From NCBI RefSeq assembly GCF_016909075.1, contig NZ_JAFBFC010000001.1:868001-932000 (forward strand): DNA of 64,000 nucleotides, written 5' to 3'. Position 1 is the stretch's first letter, and every line of letters starts with the position of its first letter. The translations under genes and the position numbers were made by a program. The DNA is from Priestia iocasae. Its GTDB lineage: Bacteria; Bacillota; Bacilli; Bacillales; Bacillaceae_H. Below, in pieces: positions 59,286 to 64,000 of this stretch. The notes below the pieces were generated by a model that saw nothing but the letters and a program-made list of their open reading frames with translations, was not told the DNA's origin and ran no database searches.

Positions 59286-59411
59286 ATGCGGAAAGAGACA
59301 GTTAAGAAAAAGAAAGAAGTTACTATACATGTTACAATTATCAATAAGCCGTCTAATAAGGCAATTTTAAATACAGCAAGAATTTTAAAGACTTTAGGAA
59401 CTAATTTCTAA
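59286..59411 (+). CDS. Very small basic protein
   Basis: Forty-one residues: a Lys-rich start (MRKETVKKKKEVTIHV) and a helical end. AAGGTG lies eight bases before ATG 59286. Small ORFs of this kind often sit next to large serine recombinases in Bacillus elements; it may mark the right end of the island. Short and unverified. Confidence 0.4.
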   Translation: MRKETVKKKKEVTIHVTIINKPSNKAILNTARILKTLGTNF

Positions 59412-59442
59412 GGTGTTTCTTTATTTTCACTTAAAGTTATCC

Positions 59443-59922
59443 TTAAAAACTGGTCCTACGAGCCGTGTGATTTTTATGCGGGTTTGTTAAAAAGAATAAG
59501 AACCATACTGCATGATTTTGTTCATCGGCTGCTGCACGTTGAAATGTTGCTTGAATAAAAGGGTTTTGAGATTTATCAGCGATATCTAAATAAAAGTCCA
59601 CCGTTTCTTGCTCATCTTTAAATGCTACTAGTGTTCCTGCTCGATACGTACTTTTGCATTCTTCCGTTTGTGTTAAAGTAGGTGAAGTCCCTGTTAAACT
59701 CATATATATTTGGTGAAATGCTTCGAAGTGCCGTTTTTCATCTTTACGTATTTCAAGAATATGTTGTCGTTCTTCTTGTGTCGGTGCCATTTTGGCTAAT
59801 TCTTTATAGCATAATATGGCACTATATTCATCATTAATTGCTCGCTGAATCTCTGTTATTAATCGTGAATCGTTCTGTAAGGTAGAATAATGGGATAGAT
59901 GAAAAGAGTGATTTATATACAT
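59443..59922 (-). CDS. Ferritin-like domain protein (YhjR-like)
   Basis: A 159-residue four-helix protein with two sets of di-iron ligands: ExxxxCYKELAK with EKRHFEAFH, and EQETVDFYLDIA with ADEQNHAVW. This is the rubrerythrin/ferritin-like pattern of Bacillus YhjR and coat-associated proteins; it may store iron or remove peroxide. GGAGG precedes ATG 59922. It belongs to the conserved genome rather than to the decayed island, judging from its composition and integrity. Confidence 0.75.
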   Translation of the reverse strand: MYINHSFHLSHYSTLQNDSRLITEIQRAINDEYSAILCYKELAKMAPTQEERQHILEIRKDEKRHFEAFHQIYMSLTGTSPTLTQTEECKSTYRAGTLVAFKDEQETVDFYLDIADKSQNPFIQATFQRAAADEQNHAVWFLFFLTNPHKNHTARRTSF

Positions 59923-60076
59923 AGTAAAAAATCCTCCATATTTAAATAGTTAACGTATTATATATGTCAGTAAAACAGATAGAGGTGCAAGGTCTATTTA
60001 AGTGTATATAAAACAGAGTCGAAATAAGTTAAGAGTTGTCCGTACATTTGAAATTAAAATATTCAGTAAATAATTC

Positions 60077-60105
60077 TTGAAGGGTCGTGAAGAATTTGGT
60101 AAGAT
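60077..60105 (+). promoter_or_regulatory. Promoter of the serA transcription unit
   Basis: TTGAAG (60077-60082), exactly 17 bases, then TAAGAT (60100-60105). The expected start, near 60112, is just before the riboswitch. Confidence 0.65.
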
Positions 60106-60120
60106 AAGAGCAATTCAAAG

Positions 60121-60192
60121 ACTATATGTGACTGGCGAAACACGGATGACCGTGAGGGAGCATATAGTGTCGTTTAGCCGTTCGCCTGGGCA
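60121..60192 (+). promoter_or_regulatory. ZTP (pfl) riboswitch
   Basis: P1: ACTATATG (60121-60128) pairs with CATATAGT (60161-60168). Inside it, ACTGGCGAA, a CACGG/CCGTG hairpin and GGGAGC follow the ZTP pattern. The hallmark CGCCTGGGC ends at 60192, and GGCGAA can form the pseudoknot with TTCGCC (60181-60186). ZTP riboswitches sense low 10-formyl-folate and turn on one-carbon and serine/glycine genes, which fits the serA-type gene downstream. Confidence 0.85.
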
Positions 60193-60193
60193 G

Positions 60194-60226
60194 AGGTAAG
60201 GGAAAGCAGTTCCTTACCTTTTTCTG
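60194..60226 (+). terminator. Expression-platform terminator of the riboswitch
   Basis: AGGTAAGG pairs with CCTTACCTTTTT directly after the CGCCTGGGC motif, so ligand binding probably decides whether it forms. Confidence 0.85.
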
Positions 60227-60345
60227 TTTATAAGGAGAGGATGCAACAAGACGACTGTAACTTTTTATCGTGTTGGTACATGTAGGTTTTCTTGAGTGTA
60301 AAAACGTAGGTTGAAAAAATTATCAACAAAAAAGGGGAAAACAAA

Positions 60346-61545
60346 ATGAGCGCATTACTAGTACAAAAAGTCAAAACAATCAAAACATTAAACAACATTG
60401 CACAAAGCGGCTTAAATGTTTTTAACAACGATTATTTCAAAATTGACAATGACAGTGAAAATCCAGATGCTATCGTAGCACGTAGCTTTAACATGCATGA
60501 TATGGAATTTGGATCAAATCTAAAAGCAATCGCGCGTGCGGGAGCGGGTGTTAACAACATTCCAGTTGACCGATGCACAGAAGAAGGGATTGTTGTGTTT
60601 AACACACCTGGTGCGAATGCGAATGCGGTGAAAGAAATGGTCCTAACGTCATTAATGGCTTCATCTCGTAATCTTTTTGCTGGTATAGCATGGACGAAAA
60701 CGTTAGAAGACCAAGGTGATCAAATCCCGAAGCTTGTCGAAGCAGGAAAGAAACAATTCGTTGGAAAAGAAATTAAAGGAAAAACATTAGGGGTAATCGG
60801 CTTAGGAGCAATTGGGGCTCTTGTGGCAAACGATGCACTTGATTTAGATATGGATGTCATCGGATTTGATCCATTTATCTCTGTTGATACGGCATGGAGC
60901 TTATCTCGTAACGTTCAGCGTGCCATGACAATTGAAGAGCTATTTGCACAATCGGACTACATCACGGTACACGTTCCACTTACAGATAAGACAAAAGGAA
61001 TGTTTAATAAAGAAACATTCCGCATCATGAAGCCAGGTGTTCACATTTTAAACTTTTCACGTGGTGAGCTTGTGAATGAAATTGACATGGCGGTAGCGCT
61101 TGAAGATGGAAAAGTAGGTAAGTACATTACCGATTTTCCGAATGAGAACGTATTAAAAATGAAGAACACGGTTCCGATTCCACACCTTGGGGCATCTACA
61201 CAAGAATCAGAAGAAAATTGTGCAGTGATGGCAGCTCGTCAAGTAAAAACGTTCTTAGAAACAGGAAACATTAAAAACTCTGTGAACTTCCCAAATGCAT
61301 TTATTCCTTACACAGGAAAGCGACGCGTCACAGCGTTTCATAAAAATGTACCAAACATGGTTGGTCAAATGACATCAGCTGTTTCAAGTTACAGCTTGAA
61401 CATTGCGGACATGGTGAATAGAAGTCGCGGCGAATATGCGTATACAATGATTGATATTGATAACAAAGTAAATGGTGATATTATTCCAGGGCTAGAAGAG
61501 CAGCTTAGCCAAATAGAAGGTATGATTACAACTCGAATTATTTAA
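60346..61545 (+). CDS. serA: Phosphoglycerate dehydrogenase (short SerA type)
   Basis: Oxidises 3-phosphoglycerate with NAD+ to phosphohydroxypyruvate, the first step of serine synthesis. The 399 residues contain the NAD motif GVIGLGAIGALVAND (about 147-161), the catalytic Arg region LNFSRGELVNE, a Glu region and the His in PHLGASTQESE. A short ACT domain (about 330-395; NMVGQMTSAVSSYSLN) ends the protein. It belongs to the short D-2-hydroxyacid dehydrogenase group usually paired with serC, which is not adjacent here. Control by the upstream ZTP riboswitch supports a role in serine/one-carbon supply. Confidence 0.85.
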   Translation: MSALLVQKVKTIKTLNNIAQSGLNVFNNDYFKIDNDSENPDAIVARSFNMHDMEFGSNLKAIARAGAGVNNIPVDRCTEEGIVVFNTPGANANAVKEMVLTSLMASSRNLFAGIAWTKTLEDQGDQIPKLVEAGKKQFVGKEIKGKTLGVIGLGAIGALVANDALDLDMDVIGFDPFISVDTAWSLSRNVQRAMTIEELFAQSDYITVHVPLTDKTKGMFNKETFRIMKPGVHILNFSRGELVNEIDMAVALEDGKVGKYITDFPNENVLKMKNTVPIPHLGASTQESEENCAVMAARQVKTFLETGNIKNSVNFPNAFIPYTGKRRVTAFHKNVPNMVGQMTSAVSSYSLNIADMVNRSRGEYAYTMIDIDNKVNGDIIPGLEEQLSQIEGMITTRII

Positions 61546-61558
61546 GGATGGTTACGTG

Positions 61559-61596
61559 AAGAGTCTCACTTTCTTTTCAGGAGCGAGACTCTTTTA
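61559..61596 (+). terminator. Terminator of serA
   Basis: AAGAGTCTC pairs with GAGACTCTTTT. Confidence 0.8.
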
Positions 61597-61635
61597 CATG
61601 ACAACTTAAGTAAATGGGCATTCTTTTAATAAAGG

Positions 61636-61668
61636 AAAAAAGAGTCAACCGTTTGGCTGACTCTTTTT
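61636..61668. terminator. Terminator of azoR
   Basis: AAAAAGAGTCA pairs with TGACTCTTTTT around CCGTTTGG; it follows the stop of the minus-strand azoreductase. Confidence 0.88.
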
Positions 61669-61671
61669 GTG

Positions 61672-62307
61672 TTAAAACGTATGAGCAACATCTTTCGCTC
61701 GTGCTATTGCATGTTCTTTGATTTCTTGTGCTTTGTCTGGCATTGCCGCATGTCCTTCAACAAATACTCCCTCAAACGAAGGAACGCCGAAGAATTGCAT
61801 AATGACGCTTAAATAGCGATGCCCCATTTCAAGTTCAGCTGCAGGACCTTCTGAATAAACACCGCCACGAGCTTGAATGTGTAATGCCTTTTTATCTGTT
61901 AGCAAGCCAACTGGACCTTCTGCTGTATAGTTGAATGTTTTTCCAGCAACTGCTACCGAGTCAATATAGGCCTTCATGACCGGTGGAAATGAGAAATTCC
62001 ACAGTGGTGTAACAAACACGTATTTATCGCCAGAAACAAACTGATCGCATAGCTCTGACAGTCTACCTACTTTTGCTTTTTCCTCTGCAGAAAGCTCCTC
62101 AAAACCTTTACCTGATTGAAGCTTTCCCCAGCCGCTAAACACATCAACGTCAATATGAGGAATGTTCTCTTTGTAAAGGTCAATATGAACAATTTCATCA
62201 GACGGATTGACTTCTTTATACGTATCCATAAATGCTTTCCCCACAGCCATACTATAAGAAGCAGTATCGTCATGTGGATGAGCCGTAATGTACAGTACTT
62301 TAGCCAT
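61672..62307 (-). CDS. azoR: FMN-dependent NADH azoreductase / quinone reductase
   Basis: A cytosolic flavoprotein that reduces quinones and azo compounds by two electrons, protecting against electrophile stress. The 211 residues match B. subtilis AzoR2 (YvaB). Family blocks are [34 protein letters not shown] (the FMN-contact PMYNF equivalent reads PLWNF) and [15 protein letters not shown]. In Bacillus these genes answer to YodB or MhqR; I cannot see a clear MhqR box here. GGGGGAG precedes ATG 62307. Confidence 0.88.
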   Translation of the reverse strand: MAKVLYITAHPHDDTASYSMAVGKAFMDTYKEVNPSDEIVHIDLYKENIPHIDVDVFSGWGKLQSGKGFEELSAEEKAKVGRLSELCDQFVSGDKYVFVTPLWNFSFPPVMKAYIDSVAVAGKTFNYTAEGPVGLLTDKKALHIQARGGVYSEGPAAELEMGHRYLSVIMQFFGVPSFEGVFVEGHAAMPDKAQEIKEHAIARAKDVAHTF

Positions 62308-62710
62308 TGTTGCACTCCCCCTATTTCTTTGTACTAAAAGTCTGTGCGTTTTAGTTTGTGAAGAGACATCCTATTTATGTGCTTTGTAGCTGTTGAAGTA
62401 TTTTGATGAACTGTCTTTATCTAACAGATTTATTTTGCCGCTACAGACGTACACTACTAACAAAGAATAAGACGTTAAAACCTCGGTTTTGTACGAATCG
62501 AGGTTAAATGTGTTTTGGTTTTGAAGAAAACTTGGTTAGGTCTTTAGGAGTGTGAGTAAATAGAGAAATTTTACCTATTTAGCTAAAATCTTTTCAAACT
62601 TATACTTTAAATGTTAAAGTTTCCAGTTAATTTACAGACGGGGAGTTTTGTATTAGAACGTAGAGACAGCGATAAGTTCGTAAAATGATTCATAGAGAGG
62701 AGTGCATCGG
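62308..62710. other. Intergenic region with one hairpin
   Basis: The only clear structure is AACCTCG (62479-62485) pairing with CGAGGTT (62499-62505) around a 13-base loop, without a T run. It separates the divergent azoR and LXG genes. No gene is seen. Confidence 0.4.
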
Positions 62711-64000
62711 TTGGGAGCTATACGTTATGAAGCAAGTACGCTTTTACAAGCAGCAAGAGAGCGGGTAAAGGCATATGAACAGTTAGAGCAACAGATTCTT
62801 CATTTACAGCAAACCTTTAACGGAGTGGCTAACCTAGGTGAAGATTTAAAAGGAAAAGGAGCCGATAACATAAAGCAATTCTATAAAGGTCACGCTTCTA
62901 TTGTAGATCAATGGCTCAATTTAATCCGTACACAGCTCGCTTTTTTTAAAAGTATTCCATTATATATGGAAAGTGAAAATTTAGCGGGGCAAACGCTTGT
63001 TTATGAAGGGTTTCTCGAAGGAGAAGTAGCAACTGGTATTCAAAAATCAAGAGAAATGGTCAATCAGCAACAATCGTCATTAAATGATATTTTGTCTTCC
63101 ATTCAAGATATTGTTTCGTTGAATGTCTTTTCAGACGAAGTATTTGAAGAATCGATGGAACGAGCTGAAAAAGACAGAAAAGATACAGTCGAAGCAGTAC
63201 GAACACTTGATGAAACACTTTTGAGTGAATATAGCAGACTTGATGTTTATTATCAATCAGTCGCGGCAAATCAACAAGCACTTATGAGCGCAACGAATAA
63301 TGGCGGAAACGCTTCGCCTCTTTACTTTGATGAGCGAGCATTTCAGTCTAGTCGTGCTTATCAACTTCAAGAAAAAGCAACGGAAATGGCATTTTCGTAT
63401 TTACGTCAAAAAGAACGAGAGCGAAAAGCATTAGAAGAACGCATTGAAGTTGCTCGAACATATGACTTTACTGAAGTGTATGAAAATCTGAATGCGACAG
63501 CAAGCAGTAAGGTAGATGAAGCACTTGATGGTCTAAAAGAATTTGGTCGAGGCTCAATGGATAGCATCCTATCAGCAAGTGAAAAATCAGCCAATAGCTT
63601 TAAAGAAATAGGTTCAGATGTGTGGGAAGGCATGGAAAACCGAGCTGATAAATGGAATGACTCATGGTATGATTTTGGAAACTACATGACAATGGGTGCA
63701 TTCGATGGGGCGGTGGGCTTTAGAGACGGACTAAAAGATCGATCTGATCAAGCATTAAATTCAACTTATGATTTCTTCAACTATGCATCAGTCGGTCTTC
63801 TCGATATTGCCAATGAAGCAATCAACCCAAAAGACCCGCTCTCAAAAGAACATTGGAGCAGCAGTATCGCCTTATTCACAACCTTCCTAGGCGGAGTAAA
63901 ACCGGTAAGTGCCACAAAATCAAAAATAGATATCGAAAGCACAAGAGCTCCTAAACAGCAGCCAGTCGTTCAACAACCGAAACGACCAACAGCACCAGCT
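62711..64000 (+). CDS. LXG-domain polymorphic toxin, 3' end beyond the window
   Basis: The frame opens at TTG 62711, nine bases after GAGAGGAG, and stays open for 430 codons to the window edge. Residues 1-205 form the helical LXG domain (ARERVKAYEQLEQQILHLQ, WLNLIRTQLAFF, YYQSVAANQQALM), which targets toxins to the type VIIb (Yuk/Ess) secretion machine. Residues 215-395 are a helical, repetitive middle part, then a Pro/Gln-rich linker begins (PKQQPVVQQPKRP). The C-terminal toxin domain and the immunity gene lie outside. Small partner (Lap/WXG100) genes are not seen directly upstream. Confidence 0.85.
   Translation, partial: MGAIRYEASTLLQAARERVKAYEQLEQQILHLQQTFNGVANLGEDLKGKGADNIKQFYKGHASIVDQWLNLIRTQLAFFKSIPLYMESENLAGQTLVYEGFLEGEVATGIQKSREMVNQQQSSLNDILSSIQDIVSLNVFSDEVFEESMERAEKDRKDTVEAVRTLDETLLSEYSRLDVYYQSVAANQQALMSATNNGGNASPLYFDERAFQSSRAYQLQEKATEMAFSYLRQKERERKALEERIEVARTYDFTEVYENLNATASSKVDEALDGLKEFGRGSMDSILSASEKSANSFKEIGSDVWEGMENRADKWNDSWYDFGNYMTMGAFDGAVGFRDGLKDRSDQALNSTYDFFNYASVGLLDIANEAINPKDPLSKEHWSSSIALFTTFLGGVKPVSATKSKIDIESTRAPKQQPVVQQPKRPTAPA

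Noticed and set aside
60228-60428. Minus-strand 66-codon frame at the serA start
   Set aside because: It overlaps the serA leader and the start of the gene and shows no coding features.

Overview
The window is a chromosomal segment of a low-GC Firmicute of the family Bacillaceae. Evidence: strong AGGAGG-type ribosome sites, frequent TTG and GTG starts, sigma-A and sigma-B type promoters, CcpA (cre) boxes, a T-box leader, HutP attenuation, a GltC/GltAB locus, and many families typical of Bacillus and relatives (UgtP, IDEAL, DUF2680, DUF3900, DUF6944, YtxH). I cannot fix the genus; a Bacillus or Priestia-like organism is the best guess. I saw no rRNA, tRNA or CRISPR array.

Layout. 1-9.9 kb: housekeeping and envelope genes: CcpA-controlled aldehyde dehydrogenase, small membrane proteins, kinase-like protein, the glycolipid synthase UgtP, a prolyl-4-hydroxylase-like oxygenase, a YczE-like membrane protein, a sigma-B stress protein, lipoproteins and a secreted M28 peptidase. 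10-16.1 kb: complete histidine utilisation operon hutPHUIG with its promoter and HutP-controlled terminator. It converts histidine to glutamate, formamide and ammonia. 16.2-22.8 kb: secreted DUF2680 protein, an MsrA-MsrB fusion whose MsrB half lacks its catalytic residues, a large membrane protein, an HD-GYP protein and a peroxiredoxin. 23-30.1 kb: divergent gltC and gltAB (glutamate synthase). 30.2-41.6 kb: mixed genes including an acyltransferase, repeat protein, L,D-transpeptidase, RluF, a candidate small RNA, amine oxidase and DUF819 transporter-like protein. 41.7-45.7 kb: overlapping hen1-pnkp RNA repair pair. 46-50.5 kb: methyltransferase, a truncated YwqG-like gene, YcsI family protein, fatty acid desaturase and a spore-coat-like protein. 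50.6-53.4 kb: T-box controlled proBA.

53.5-59.4 kb is a decayed accessory island directly downstream of proA. It holds a frameshifted large serine recombinase, a frameshifted resolvase/invertase, a plasmid-type ribbon-helix-helix gene with a premature stop behind a strong promoter, a purine-rich hexamer cluster, a repeat-containing coat-like protein with a possible sigma-K promoter, and a two-gene unit encoding an HrgA-like HARE-HTH protein and a truncated EVE-domain protein. That unit looks like a modification-dependent restriction module and is the most likely source of something new.

59.4-64 kb: ferritin-like protein, a ZTP riboswitch and terminator before a serA-type dehydrogenase, an FMN azoreductase, and the first 430 codons of an LXG polymorphic toxin that runs off the right edge. 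Nitrogen metabolism links several blocks: hut feeds glutamate, gltAB makes it, and proBA uses it.
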